NCBI RefSeq assembly: GCF_003605125.1
Contig: NZ_QPQT01000010.1
Location: forward strand, 1 to 64,000
Reading direction: 5' to 3'
Source of the DNA: Shewanella algidipiscicola
GTDB lineage: Bacteria; Pseudomonadota; Gammaproteobacteria; Enterobacterales; Shewanellaceae
Length of the DNA: 64,000 nt
The position numbers were made by a program, and so were the translations under genes. The notes beneath the pieces are model-generated. The model did no database searches. It was given only the letters and a program-made list of their open reading frames with translations, and was not told the origin of the DNA. Positions 16,736-25,771 of this stretch are shown in pieces (the first letter of the stretch is position 1; every line of letters begins with the position of its first letter).

Positions 16736-17863
16736 ATGAAATTATTTAAATTATCTATCTTATCTGTTATGACATCTTTACTCTTCTCCAGTGTTGTCGC
16801 GCAAGCGCAAGAAAATGAAGATGGTATTGATGTATCGGGAACGGTTAGGGTTAATTATGCTTATAAAGATTATGATCAAGCTTCAAAAGATAAAGGTGGC
16901 GATGTTACTTTCGATATGGCCGCCATTAAATTTAACGGAAAACTAGGGGAGTGGGGACTCGCCAGTGAATATCGTTTTTATGATGGCTGGCAGGCACTAC
17001 GATTTGGTTATGGTTTTTATGATGTTAATCCTGAGTGGCAATTGCAGTTTGGTGTGACACAGAAGCCCTTCGGTAATCCTGGTTTTATCTCTAATAGTTT
17101 CTGGTTTGGTGTGCCTTATTACTTAGGTTTCGAAGATGACTATGACCTAGGGGTTAAAGGTGTGTATAAAAATGGTGCTTGGGGCACTGAGATAGCATTT
17201 TTTAAGAATGCTGAGTACGGAGCGAGCCGCGCTGACCGCTATTCGACCGACCTGTATAGTGGCGTAGTTAACGGCACGGAATACAATAACGAAGAGACTA
17301 ACCAGCTAAATCTACGTCAAATGTATGAGATGACCTATGAAGGCGGCAGTGCAAACCTTGGTGCCTCGGTTGAGTATGGTCAGATCTATAACAACAAGAC
17401 GGGCAACAATGGCGATCGCTACGCTGTTGCTATTCATATGGATGCTAGCTATAACAGCTGGAATCTGCAACTGCAGGTAATGCAGTATGAATATGATGCA
17501 GCTGATGCCATAGATAGTAACAAAATTGCTGTCGCAGCCTATAACTGGCAATACGAAATTGCCGCGAAAGCCCAAGCCTATAGTGTGAATCTTGCTAAAA
17601 CAGTCACGACCGATTGGGGTAGCCTTAAGTTATACAATGACTTTGGTATGGTGACCCCTGATGTTGCCGATGATAGCTTTGATACCAGTTATCAAAATGT
17701 GACTGGCTGTGCGATTGCTGCGGGTCCAACTTACACAATGATCGATTTTATTGTGGGTAAAAATATGTATGCCTCGACCCGAGATAATGGTCATGTGGGT
17801 TTACCTGAAATCGGTGATAGTTGGGATAAGCGAGTTAACATTAACTTCGGCTATTATTTCTAA
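16736..17863 (+). CDS. Outer-membrane porin, second copy
   Basis: This is a paralogue of the porin at 11525 (same strand order, same GFISNSFWFGVPYYLGFEDDYDLGVK and WDKRVNINFGYYF segments). I start it at the ATG at 16736, which gives a normal signal peptide (MKLFKLSILS..., cleavage near AQA); an upstream start at 16712 would add eight residues. It begins only 81 bp after dddY with no terminator between, so it is probably in the dddY transcript. The predicted role is diffusion of DMSP, acrylate or propionate across the outer membrane, inferred from context. A small transposable element separates its stop from its terminator. Confidence 0.85.
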   Translation: MKLFKLSILSVMTSLLFSSVVAQAQENEDGIDVSGTVRVNYAYKDYDQASKDKGGDVTFDMAAIKFNGKLGEWGLASEYRFYDGWQALRFGYGFYDVNPEWQLQFGVTQKPFGNPGFISNSFWFGVPYYLGFEDDYDLGVKGVYKNGAWGTEIAFFKNAEYGASRADRYSTDLYSGVVNGTEYNNEETNQLNLRQMYEMTYEGGSANLGASVEYGQIYNNKTGNNGDRYAVAIHMDASYNSWNLQLQVMQYEYDAADAIDSNKIAVAAYNWQYEIAAKAQAYSVNLAKTVTTDWGSLKLYNDFGMVTPDVADDSFDTSYQNVTGCAIAAGPTYTMIDFIVGKNMYASTRDNGHVGLPEIGDSWDKRVNINFGYYF

Positions 17864-17894
17864 GTCGATTAGTATTAAATTCCAAACCTCTCTA

Positions 17895-18071
17895 GGGCCT
17901 GTTGATCTTTCAAGGTTGTTTTTGCAACAAACGCTGCCTGAAGGGTTCGGCTAAAAACGTTTTACTCTTTGTTAAGTGAATTTTGCTTAGATGACTAGGC
18001 TGCAATCCACTCGCCTCGATTAACACGTTTTTGTCTCGAACAATATTCAACCAGCAAAGATCAACAGGCCC
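17895..18071. mobile_element. MITE-like element, 177 bp
   Basis: GGGCCTGTTGATCTTT at 17895-17910 is repeated exactly in inverted orientation at 18056-18071. The element is flanked on both sides by TA (or CTAG), a likely target duplication. It has no coding capacity, so it would have to be mobilised by a transposase elsewhere, perhaps of the IS5 or IS630 type. It sits between the porin stop and the porin terminator. Confidence 0.82.
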
Positions 18072-18079
18072 TAGTAATA

Positions 18080-18108
18080 AAAATGCCAACCCTTAGGGTT
18101 GGCATTTT
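18080..18108 (+). terminator. Rho-independent terminator after the second porin
   Basis: AAAATGCCAACCC pairs perfectly with GGGTTGGCATTTT around three bases. It works on either strand by sequence and ends the dddY-porin transcript after the MITE. Confidence 0.85.
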
Positions 18109-18183
18109 CTATTGTGGTTACTGAACTGTTGTTTTTATTATTTTATTTTAAATATCGAGAGCTAATTAGTCGGCAGGGACACA

Positions 18184-18203
18184 GCTTGGAATCGATTCCA
18201 CGA
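18184..18203. promoter_or_regulatory. Operator copy 4, upstream of the chemoreceptor gene
   Basis: CTTGGAATCGATTCCACG repeats the operator core found before ardA and dddY, 52 bp before the chemoreceptor ATG. It ties the chemoreceptor to the same regulon. Confidence 0.82.
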
Positions 18204-18254
18204 GTAAAGTGACCCCATTTTGGGGAGTTCCTCAGTGACGAGAGTAAATTTGTA

Positions 18255-20174
18255 ATGAATACAATTGGCTTTAAAAAAACCATCACCCTATCGGTGATCA
18301 TTTTAGTCTCTTTATGTCTGGCTTTTTCCAACCTATTTTCTTATTTAACCCTTAAGTCAAATACGGTCGAGCAAGTGCGTGGCAACCTCGAGACGATTGC
18401 TCGTTTCGAGGCAAAAAGCATACAAAACTGGTTCATGAGCAAAGCCAACAGTATCGATGCACTTGCCGAGCAATATAGGCAAAACCGAGTGAATGGCGAA
18501 TATGCCATGGTGGCAAAGTTGGTCAAAGAAAATAGCCGTTTGTATTCCGTGTTCTGGGGATTTGAAGACGGCAGTTCTTATGCGAGTGTGATTGATGATG
18601 ATATTTGGCACAAGGGTGTTGCCGATCCGACTCTATATGACCCAAGGCCTAGAGGTTGGTATCAACTGGCTAGAAATAATAGCAAAGCGGTATTGACCGA
18701 TATTTATGTCGATATGGTGACGGGCAATCCAGTGATCTCTATCGTGACTGATGTGGGTGATGGCGTGCTATCTGGCGATATTGGGCTAGAGATCCTCAAC
18801 GAGACCGTTAATGGAGTCAACTTCCCTGGTGCTACAGCCGCCATTGTCGATGAGGCGGGTAAGGTGTTGGTGTCAAATATGCCACATTTGCAGGCGGGTA
18901 AGTTGATGAGTCAACAAGGTTGGGGGCAGATTGAGCAGCAACTAGTGGCTCATGATGTGTTTGCCAGCGACTATCATAGCGCAGGCACAGACTTGCTTAT
19001 TTTTAGTCATGAAATTCCGCTATTGCATGGAAAAAAGAAGTGGTTTCTTGTGCTTAGTATCGATAAAGATGTTGCCTTCGCTAAGGTCGATGAGGCACTG
19101 GATTCAGCGCTGATTAACTCAGGCATCATGTTATTGGTCAGTAGTTTACTCGTGCTACTTATCTTGAATTGGCTATATCGCCCCATCATAGCGCTTAAGC
19201 AGGTGATCGTGGGACTGTCACAAGGACAGGCCGACCTCACTATGAGGCTACCGGTGAATAGTCAGGATGATCTGGGTGATATTGCCACAGGTGTTAATCT
19301 GTTTATTACTAACCTAGAGTCCATAGTCAAGGAACTCTACGCCAATTCGCTTGATATAGGCCAAAGCATCGCGGCGCTAGAAAACCAAATGGATGGTAAC
19401 AATCAAATACTGACGAAACATGTGCAGGAGACTGAGCAGATAGTCGCCGCCGTTGAGGAGATGAGCGCCACGGCAAATGATGTGGCCAATAATACCGCCC
19501 AAGGCTCACAAATGGCGACCTTGGCCAGCAGCCAAGTTAACGACACCAAACAAATAGTATTCAATACCCGTGAGACAGTTGAGCGCTTGATTCATGATGT
19601 TGAAACGACCGAAGTGAGTATTGCCAATATATCCGATGATGCGACGACGATTACCAAAGTGTTGCAGGTTATCGGTGATATTGCCGCTCAAACTAACCTA
19701 TTAGCGCTTAATGCTGCGATTGAAGCCGCTAGGGCAGGAGAGCAAGGGCGAGGCTTTGCTGTGGTGGCTGATGAAGTTAGGGCGTTAGCGGCGCGGACTC
19801 AAACGAGTACGGCAGAAATTGAGCAGACGTTGGATAAGTTACTTTTGGGTATTGAGCATACCGTGACCACGATGAAGCAAACCAAGATGACTTGTGAGCA
19901 AACCAGTCACTGGACCAATAATATGACTGAGAATTTAGATGAGGTCATTAAATCTGTGGACACAGTCAGCGATCTCAATACCCAAATAGCCACAGCAGCA
20001 GAAGAGCAAAGCATGGTGTCGGCCGAGGTGAGCCGCAACATGGCCGAGATACGCGATATGGTCGTGATATTAGAGGACAGCGGCGCAGCGAGTCGCGATG
20101 AAACACATAAGTTGTCTGCGTCGAATCAGAAGCTCGCGGCAGTAGTGGATAAGTTTACTATCGATAATGTTTAA
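18255..20174 (+). CDS. Methyl-accepting chemotaxis protein with dCache sensor
   Basis: This 639-residue chemoreceptor has TM1 at about 9-31, a periplasmic dCache-type domain at about 35-280 ([14 protein letters not shown] and [20 protein letters not shown] are typical), TM2 near 293-315, a HAMP domain, and the signalling hairpin with the conserved tip [34 protein letters not shown] split over 477-515. The shared operator and position after dddY suggest that it senses DMSP, acrylate or a related compound, which is inference. It is a paralogue of the receptor next to urdA (43427), with a diverged sensor region. Confidence 0.92.
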   Translation: MNTIGFKKTITLSVIILVSLCLAFSNLFSYLTLKSNTVEQVRGNLETIARFEAKSIQNWFMSKANSIDALAEQYRQNRVNGEYAMVAKLVKENSRLYSVFWGFEDGSSYASVIDDDIWHKGVADPTLYDPRPRGWYQLARNNSKAVLTDIYVDMVTGNPVISIVTDVGDGVLSGDIGLEILNETVNGVNFPGATAAIVDEAGKVLVSNMPHLQAGKLMSQQGWGQIEQQLVAHDVFASDYHSAGTDLLIFSHEIPLLHGKKKWFLVLSIDKDVAFAKVDEALDSALINSGIMLLVSSLLVLLILNWLYRPIIALKQVIVGLSQGQADLTMRLPVNSQDDLGDIATGVNLFITNLESIVKELYANSLDIGQSIAALENQMDGNNQILTKHVQETEQIVAAVEEMSATANDVANNTAQGSQMATLASSQVNDTKQIVFNTRETVERLIHDVETTEVSIANISDDATTITKVLQVIGDIAAQTNLLALNAAIEAARAGEQGRGFAVVADEVRALAARTQTSTAEIEQTLDKLLLGIEHTVTTMKQTKMTCEQTSHWTNNMTENLDEVIKSVDTVSDLNTQIATAAEEQSMVSAEVSRNMAEIRDMVVILEDSGAASRDETHKLSASNQKLAAVVDKFTIDNV

Positions 20175-20339
20175 GTTCTGTTGCGTTTTTTTCGTTGGTT
20201 TTTATGGTTATTTTTAATGCCAATTTCCTATCTAGTATGTTGTGCCGTTGTTGCTGATTGCTTAATCTAGAAAATACAGCCTAGTTTAAGTAAGCGGAAG
20301 TGCCCTATAGCGGCACTTCACTGCATCTTGCGCAAGAGG

Positions 20340-21209
20340 TCAGTTGTGATTGGCTTCTGCTAGATTTTCGACGTTGGCTTTGATCAGCGTGATCAATTGC
20401 TGGGTGGCATCGGTTTGGGTGTCAGGGTTGAGGTATAAACCCTCGTTAAACACTGGCAACACGGGTAGGCCGTGTTCGAGTGGATCTAATATCTGCATAT
20501 TGTCATTAATGCGAAACTCGGCAATAGGCGCGATAGTAAGATCGTTCTCTACCGCCATGCATAAGGCTTGTGGCGACGGTGTCGATAACAATACATTGAT
20601 AGGCCGCATGGTGAGCTGATGGTTAGCAAAAACCTGCGCTCGGATTGGGCAATTTTCGGGGTATAGCGCCATAGGGATCGTGGCACGCTGATGGGCATTG
20701 CCATTTTTAGCTGCGACCCAATGAAATCGACGTTCAAACAGAAGTTCACCGTGAGCTGGTGGCTGCCAATGGGTGGCAACGATAAGGTCAAACTCTCCTT
20801 GTTGCAGGCGCTTATACAGATTGCCACTAACATCGGTATCAATGACCAGCTCTATGCAGGTAAATTCGCGAATAAACTCGAGCAAACAACTACTGAGGTA
20901 GCGCTTAATATAATCTGTGGGCACCCCAAGGCGAATAATTTCACGGTTTTGGCACTCTTTAAGCTCATCTAGCGCCTGAGAGTTGAGCTGCATCATCTTG
21001 TAAGCGTAGTTGAGTAAAGTATTGCCCGACTCGGTGAGGGTGACTCCTTTGTTGTCGCGCAGGAGTAAGGATTGCCCGACACTCTCCTCCAGTTTTTTGA
21101 TCTGCAGGCTTAAGGTTGATTGGGTACGACAGATCTTATCGGCGGCTTTAGACAAGTTGCCGCATTCCACCACCGCGATAAAACTCTCAAGCAATTCGAT
21201 TTTTAACAT
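20340..21209 (-). CDS. LysR family transcriptional regulator
   Basis: This 289-residue regulator has the N-terminal LysR helix-turn-helix (ESFIAVVECGNLSKAADKICRTQSTLSLQIKKLEESVG at about 8-45) and a substrate-binding domain from about 90. It is convergent with the chemoreceptor gene and divergent from a TetR gene 121 bp away. Its target cannot be told from the sequence. A role in the DMSP/acrylate genes is possible, but the palindromes there are not of the LysR T-N11-A type. Confidence 0.88.
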   Translation of the reverse strand: MLKIELLESFIAVVECGNLSKAADKICRTQSTLSLQIKKLEESVGQSLLLRDNKGVTLTESGNTLLNYAYKMMQLNSQALDELKECQNREIIRLGVPTDYIKRYLSSCLLEFIREFTCIELVIDTDVSGNLYKRLQQGEFDLIVATHWQPPAHGELLFERRFHWVAAKNGNAHQRATIPMALYPENCPIRAQVFANHQLTMRPINVLLSTPSPQALCMAVENDLTIAPIAEFRINDNMQILDPLEHGLPVLPVFNEGLYLNPDTQTDATQQLITLIKANVENLAEANHN

Positions 21210-21330
21210 GGGGTATTGAGTTTGTTAATAGTGGTATCAGTATTACTCAATATCTGCTGGACACAAACCCTGTTATGGTTTGATTGTGAAGTTGCAATGT
21301 ATTTGTTTGTCGAAATGTGATGGGGTCGCT

Positions 21331-21984
21331 ATGAGTAGCTGGGAACAAAGAACGGATTATCTTGTTGAGGTTGCACAGCGATGTCTTAGGGGGCACCAGA
21401 GTTTTGATCTGTGCCGTTCTCATCTGGTTGCGGCGAGTCAAATTTCTAAAGGAACCATCTATAACCATTTCACCACCGAGGCGGATTTAGTCGTCGCTGT
21501 TGCTTGTGCTCAATACCAAGATTGGTTGACATCGGCTGAGCGCGATCATCAGCAATATTCCGATCCCTTTGAATGCTATCTATTTCATCACTGCCAGCGC
21601 CTACATGATGTGTTAGCTCAAAAACGCTTTGTGATAGAGCGAATGATGCCTAATCAAGAGTTATTGCTACAGGCCTCTGACGTTTACCGCGATAGATTTA
21701 ATGATTTGCTCAAGCAATATTGCCATTGGAATCAAAGTACGATACTCGCAGTTGGTGAGCGGCCTGGGTTTGATCGTGGCGAATTACTCAAAAATTATAT
21801 TCGCGGCACTATGATCAACAGTGATGATGGCACTAAGGCATGTGACGATGTACAGACCTATTATCAATTTAGTTATGCATTGAGCCAGTTAATGGGACAT
21901 TCGGATAAGCGCATCCCCACCATACAAAAATTTACCGATTGGTTGTCGCAGTTACATGCGCAAGCTGCTATGTCGGCAGCTTGA
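21331..21984 (+). CDS. TetR family transcriptional regulator
   Basis: The N-terminal helix-turn-helix (VAASQISKGTIYNHFTTEADLVVAVA) is of TetR type and the rest is a helical ligand-binding domain. I prefer the ATG at 21331 (218 residues), with GGGG seven bases upstream, over an in-frame start at 21280. The 3' end overlaps the convergent cpxA gene by 17 bp. The target is unknown; candidates are itself and the divergent LysR gene. Confidence 0.82.
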   Translation: MSSWEQRTDYLVEVAQRCLRGHQSFDLCRSHLVAASQISKGTIYNHFTTEADLVVAVACAQYQDWLTSAERDHQQYSDPFECYLFHHCQRLHDVLAQKRFVIERMMPNQELLLQASDVYRDRFNDLLKQYCHWNQSTILAVGERPGFDRGELLKNYIRGTMINSDDGTKACDDVQTYYQFSYALSQLMGHSDKRIPTIQKFTDWLSQLHAQAAMSAA

Positions 21985-23335
21985 TGCTGACCAATAAACC
22001 GTGAGGTGTAACATTGGATGCGCTGATCACTCCCTTGTGGGCATCGACGGCCGCTTTCGCTATTGCCAATCCCAGCCCCCAACCGCCAGACTCTCTTTCC
22101 CTAGCAGATTGAGGTCGATAGAAGGGATCAAATATGGCTTTAAGATCGGCGTCCAGTGCGATACCGGGTCCGTCATCAATTATCTCAATAAGCACATGAT
22201 CGTTAAAAGATACCGCTTTGATGGAGATTTGCTGGTTAGCATAATGAATCGCATTGCGGAGTAAGTTCTCTATTGCCCTTGACAGTGGTCGCGGCGTGAG
22301 CGGCAATATCAACTGCTCATCAATGTCGATGAGCAACCGTTTATTTTGCTGCTCGGCTTCAAATTCGGCATCATCCAATACCTGACCTAAGGTTTCACTG
22401 AGTGACAAGTTATGTTTGCTTTCGTGTAGATTGAGCTTGGCTCGTGATAGTTCCAATAGCTCGGCTATCATCGCCTCAAGCAATTGTGCTTCATAGCCAA
22501 TGCGCTCGAGTTCCGTTGATTCTTGGCCTTTTTTGCGCGCCAGAGCTAAGGCTAACTGCAGCCGAGTTAATGGTGTTCTCAGTTCATGGGAAATATCACT
22601 AATAAGCCGCTGTTGGCTATTAACCATAGACTCGATTGAACCCGCCATGGCATTAAAGGCAACGGCGAGTTGACCTATTTCATCTTTGCGTGCTGTGGTG
22701 CTGTTATCGGCGCGATGACTTAATTCGCCTCTGGCTACCGCTTCTGCACTCGCTTTTAAGGCGCGTAGTGGTTTACCTAAATGCCATGCCAGTAGGCCGC
22801 ACAATAAGCCCGACAACACAATGGCAAGCACTAGGGTGAAGATGATGTTGTCGGCGAAGAAAAAGAACCAGGGCCGAGGGTGCATTTCGGCCATTCTGCC
22901 ATAGAGGCTAAATTTACTGCCATTGACACTAAACTCGTGAGGGCCAAAAAAAATCTCACTCTTAAACTGGTGGCTGATGGGGCGTGCGGCTTCTTCTGCC
23001 AACAACATAAAGCGGCGCATACCGCGAGAAACTCGGTCGGTATTGACCACTTGGCCTTGTTCATTGACTAGATAGAAGCGTACCGGTTTATGGTCCATCT
23101 CTTTAATGCGATGCCAGCGTTGTTCACGCCCGGAGGTGAGCACTTCTGGGTGAGTTTGAATATGGATAGCCACACGCTCAAGCAGTTCTTCAAGGCGCGG
23201 TGTCATTTGAGTTTGATCGTGATTTTGCTGCAACAATGGCAGCAGACCAACAATGGCTATGATTAAACTGCTACACAGCCAAAAGCTGAGTAGCAGTTTG
23301 ATAAAAATGCGATTAGGTAGGCTACTGAGCTTCAT
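21968..23335 (-). CDS. cpxA: Sensor histidine kinase CpxA
   Basis: This 455-residue inner-membrane kinase has TM1 at about 12-34, a periplasmic sensor to about 160, TM2 at about 164-186, HAMP, the H-box SHELRTPLTRLQ (phosphorylated His near 252) and the ATPase boxes NLLRNAIHYA, DDGPGI and GWGLGLAIAK. It follows cpxR directly (adjacent stop and start). CpxA senses misfolded envelope proteins and phosphorylates CpxR. The order with cpxP and fieF is the same as in E. coli, which supports the name. Confidence 0.92.
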   Translation of the reverse strand: MKLSSLPNRIFIKLLLSFWLCSSLIIAIVGLLPLLQQNHDQTQMTPRLEELLERVAIHIQTHPEVLTSGREQRWHRIKEMDHKPVRFYLVNEQGQVVNTDRVSRGMRRFMLLAEEAARPISHQFKSEIFFGPHEFSVNGSKFSLYGRMAEMHPRPWFFFFADNIIFTLVLAIVLSGLLCGLLAWHLGKPLRALKASAEAVARGELSHRADNSTTARKDEIGQLAVAFNAMAGSIESMVNSQQRLISDISHELRTPLTRLQLALALARKKGQESTELERIGYEAQLLEAMIAELLELSRAKLNLHESKHNLSLSETLGQVLDDAEFEAEQQNKRLLIDIDEQLILPLTPRPLSRAIENLLRNAIHYANQQISIKAVSFNDHVLIEIIDDGPGIALDADLKAIFDPFYRPQSARERESGGWGLGLAIAKAAVDAHKGVISASNVTPHGLLVSIKLPT

Positions 23336-24019
23336 TTAAGTTAACCAGATATACCCTTTGCCACGCAACGTTTTGACTCGCGGGCGGCCGTCGGCACGTT
23401 CGGGGAGTTTTTTGCGTAAATTAGATAAGTGCATATCTAGGCTGCGATCGAAGGGCATCAATTTTTTGCCGAGTACCTGCTCGCTCAGCGTCTCTTTGGT
23501 TAACACTTCGCCGTTATGTTGGATCATATAATACAGTAGGCTAAACTCGGTTCCCGTGAGGATTAAGAGTTGATCTTGGCACGTCACCTCTTGGCGACTT
23601 GGGTCGAGTTTGATGTCGGCAAATTCAATGATACCCGGCTGCTGTTCATCTGCTTGCTGACTGGTGCGGCGGATAATCGCCTTAATACGCGCGACCAATT
23701 CTCGATCATTAAAAGGTTTAGGTAGATAGTCGTCGGCCCCAATTTCTAGCCCTACTACTCGGTCTATTTCGTCACCGCGTGCGGTGAGCATCAACACCGG
23801 AGTGTGCTTCTTGATTCGCAGGGCCTTAAGCACCTCAAAACCGTTGAGTTTAGGTAACATCACATCTAATAGGATTAAGTCAAACTCTTGCTCCAGCGCA
23901 AGGTTGAGCCCCGCCTGACCATCGTTGGCCACGGTTAAGCTGAATCCTTCTAGTTCTAAAAACTGCACTAGCAGTTCGGCTAGACCTAAGTCATCGTCAA
24001 TTAACAATATTTGATTCAT
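23336..24019 (-). CDS. cpxR: Response regulator CpxR
   Basis: This 227-residue OmpR-type regulator has a receiver domain (acidic pair DD at 8-9, phospho-acceptor Asp in LILLDVMLPKLNG near 51, Lys in LPKPF near 100) and a C-terminal winged helix (SLDMHLSNLRKKL). It is the partner of the adjacent CpxA. A CpxR-type box lies in the divergent region shared with cpxP. Confidence 0.93.
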   Translation of the reverse strand: MNQILLIDDDLGLAELLVQFLELEGFSLTVANDGQAGLNLALEQEFDLILLDVMLPKLNGFEVLKALRIKKHTPVLMLTARGDEIDRVVGLEIGADDYLPKPFNDRELVARIKAIIRRTSQQADEQQPGIIEFADIKLDPSRQEVTCQDQLLILTGTEFSLLYYMIQHNGEVLTKETLSEQVLGKKLMPFDRSLDMHLSNLRKKLPERADGRPRVKTLRGKGYIWLT

Positions 24020-24103
24020 ATGCGCCTTAATCTCTGTGTGAATATCGATACACCTTTAACAGGCTGAGTATACCCGTTTAGATGTCAATTGCAGTCTACC
24101 AAT

Positions 24104-24118
24104 GTAAGCCTACGTAAA
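24104..24118. promoter_or_regulatory. CpxR box
   Basis: GTAAG-N5-GTAAA matches the direct-repeat CpxR consensus GTAAA-N4-8-GTAAA with one change. It lies between the divergent cpxR and cpxP genes, where autoregulation and cpxP induction are expected. Confidence 0.7.
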
Positions 24119-24278
24119 GCCTTACTGTTGGCTATTTTAGCGTATCAGCGTAATAACTTTACAGAGGTTTACCTCACTATCGCGCAGCATTACATTGCAG
24201 GGCGTACACTAGTTGTGTTGGAACTCAACGTGAGTTTAATTGATTTACCCACTCGCAATAGCGTGTAAGAGGCAGACT

Positions 24279-24764
24279 ATGAACAAGTTAACCCTAAAAT
24301 CTGGATTATTGGCACTAATGACCACGGCAACTTTATTGTCGTCAGCAGCGTTTGCCGAAACGCCTAATCGTGATGCGGCGCCGTATCATAAGATGCATGG
24401 CGAACATAGGGCTCATCATGATGGCATGCATAAACTCTTTCGTGGTTTAGACTTAACCGATGAGCAGCGTGGCCAAATGAAGCAGATAATGCAGCAACAT
24501 CGAGATGCAATGAAACAAAATCGCCCTACCGATGACGTACGCCAAGCTCATCAATCGCAAATGTTGGCAGTGCTCAGCGCAGACAGTTTTAATGAGGCCG
24601 ATGCGTTGGCGTTAGTGCAAGCTAAACAGCAGCAACGTCAAAATGCGGCGATAGCTAGACTCAAAGTGCAACACGATATCTATCAACTACTCACCCCCGA
24701 GCAGCAGGCGCAATTTAAAGCCAACTTGGGCAAAGGTACCGGACGTAAAGGGGATCGCCGATAA
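24279..24764 (+). CDS. cpxP: Periplasmic stress protein CpxP/Spy family
   Basis: From the ATG at 24279 (ribosome site AAGAGG) it encodes 161 residues with a signal peptide ending SSAAFA. Two LTxxQ motifs are present (LTDEQRGQMKQIM and LTPEQQAQF), the hallmark of CpxP/Spy proteins, plus a His-rich stretch after the signal. CpxP holds CpxA inactive and helps clear damaged periplasmic proteins. An in-frame start at 24240 lacks a ribosome site. It is divergent from cpxRA and followed by fieF. Confidence 0.88.
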   Translation: MNKLTLKSGLLALMTTATLLSSAAFAETPNRDAAPYHKMHGEHRAHHDGMHKLFRGLDLTDEQRGQMKQIMQQHRDAMKQNRPTDDVRQAHQSQMLAVLSADSFNEADALALVQAKQQQRQNAAIARLKVQHDIYQLLTPEQQAQFKANLGKGTGRKGDRR

Positions 24765-24828
24765 GCGTTAACTAAGTTACAATGGGTCACGTTTCTTCCC
24801 CTACTTTAATCAGTAGTAATGTGACCTT

Positions 24829-25698
24829 ATGAAAGACACTTCCCAATACGATTTTTGGGTGAAGCTGGCTAGCCGCGCAGCAGTGGCGACAGCGTTCACC
24901 CTTATTGTTATCAAGCTTGCAGCCTGGATGTATTCTGGGTCTGCCAGTATGCTTGCATCGCTCACAGATTCCTTTGCCGATGCGTTAGCCTCAATAGTTA
25001 ACTTCATTGCGATACGTTATGCCATTGTGCCTGCCGATAAAGATCATCGCTATGGCCATGGTAAGGCGGAGCCTTTGGCGGCACTGGCGCAGTCGGCGTT
25101 TATCATGGGCTCAGCCTTTTTATTGCTGTTTCATGGTGGCGATCGCCTCATTAACCCCACGCCAGTCAATCATGCCATGATGGGTATCATAGTCTCGGTT
25201 ATCGCCATAGTGTTGACCTTTGCCTTAGTGATGTTACAAAAGCGGGCGGTAGCGGCGACATCGAGCACGGTCGTGGAGGCCGATGCGCTGCACTATAAGT
25301 CGGATCTATTACTCAACTCGGCAGTCTTACTCGCCTTAGTATTGTCACAATTTGGTTGGTGGTGGGCCGATGGTTTGTTCGCCGTGTTCATTGCGCTATT
25401 TATTGGTCACCAGGCGTTAGACTTAGGCTATCGTTCGGCGCAGTCGCTGCTCGATAGAGAGCTTGATGCCGACAAGAAATTGCTTATTGTACAAGCCCTA
25501 GAGCAAGACCCACGTATTAACGGTTTTCATGACTTACGTACTCGCGAGTCGGGCAAGACCACCTTTGTACAGTGTCATTTAGAGCTCGATGGCCGGCTTA
25601 CGCTACGCGAGGCTCATGCCATTGCTGATGCGGCAGAGGCGAGGGTGCGTAAGTTGTTCGAGCATGTGGAAGTGTTGATCCACCAAGACCCCATTTAA
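24829..25698 (+). CDS. fieF: Cation diffusion facilitator FieF (YiiP)
   Basis: This 289-residue CDF transporter has about six membrane segments. The zinc/iron-binding DSFAD motif lies near 46-50 and HYKSD near 153-157, with a C-terminal cytoplasmic domain (DLRTRESGKTTFVQCHLELDG and HVEVLIHQDP). It exports Zn(II), Fe(II) or Cd(II) in exchange for protons. Adjacency to cpxP repeats the E. coli order. Confidence 0.93.
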   Translation: MKDTSQYDFWVKLASRAAVATAFTLIVIKLAAWMYSGSASMLASLTDSFADALASIVNFIAIRYAIVPADKDHRYGHGKAEPLAALAQSAFIMGSAFLLLFHGGDRLINPTPVNHAMMGIIVSVIAIVLTFALVMLQKRAVAATSSTVVEADALHYKSDLLLNSAVLLALVLSQFGWWWADGLFAVFIALFIGHQALDLGYRSAQSLLDRELDADKKLLIVQALEQDPRINGFHDLRTRESGKTTFVQCHLELDGRLTLREAHAIADAAEARVRKLFEHVEVLIHQDPI

Positions 25699-25720
25699 GC
25701 TTGATTTATGTACCTGAAAT

Positions 25721-25740
25721 AAGCCGCCAACGGGCGGCTT
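25721..25740 (+). terminator. Hairpin between fieF and a convergent LysR gene
   Basis: AAGCCGCC pairs with GGCGGCTT around four bases. There is no T run, so its strength is uncertain. Confidence 0.5.
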
Positions 25741-25771
25741 AGTGTTAAAAGGTATTTACCTTAAAGGTTAA

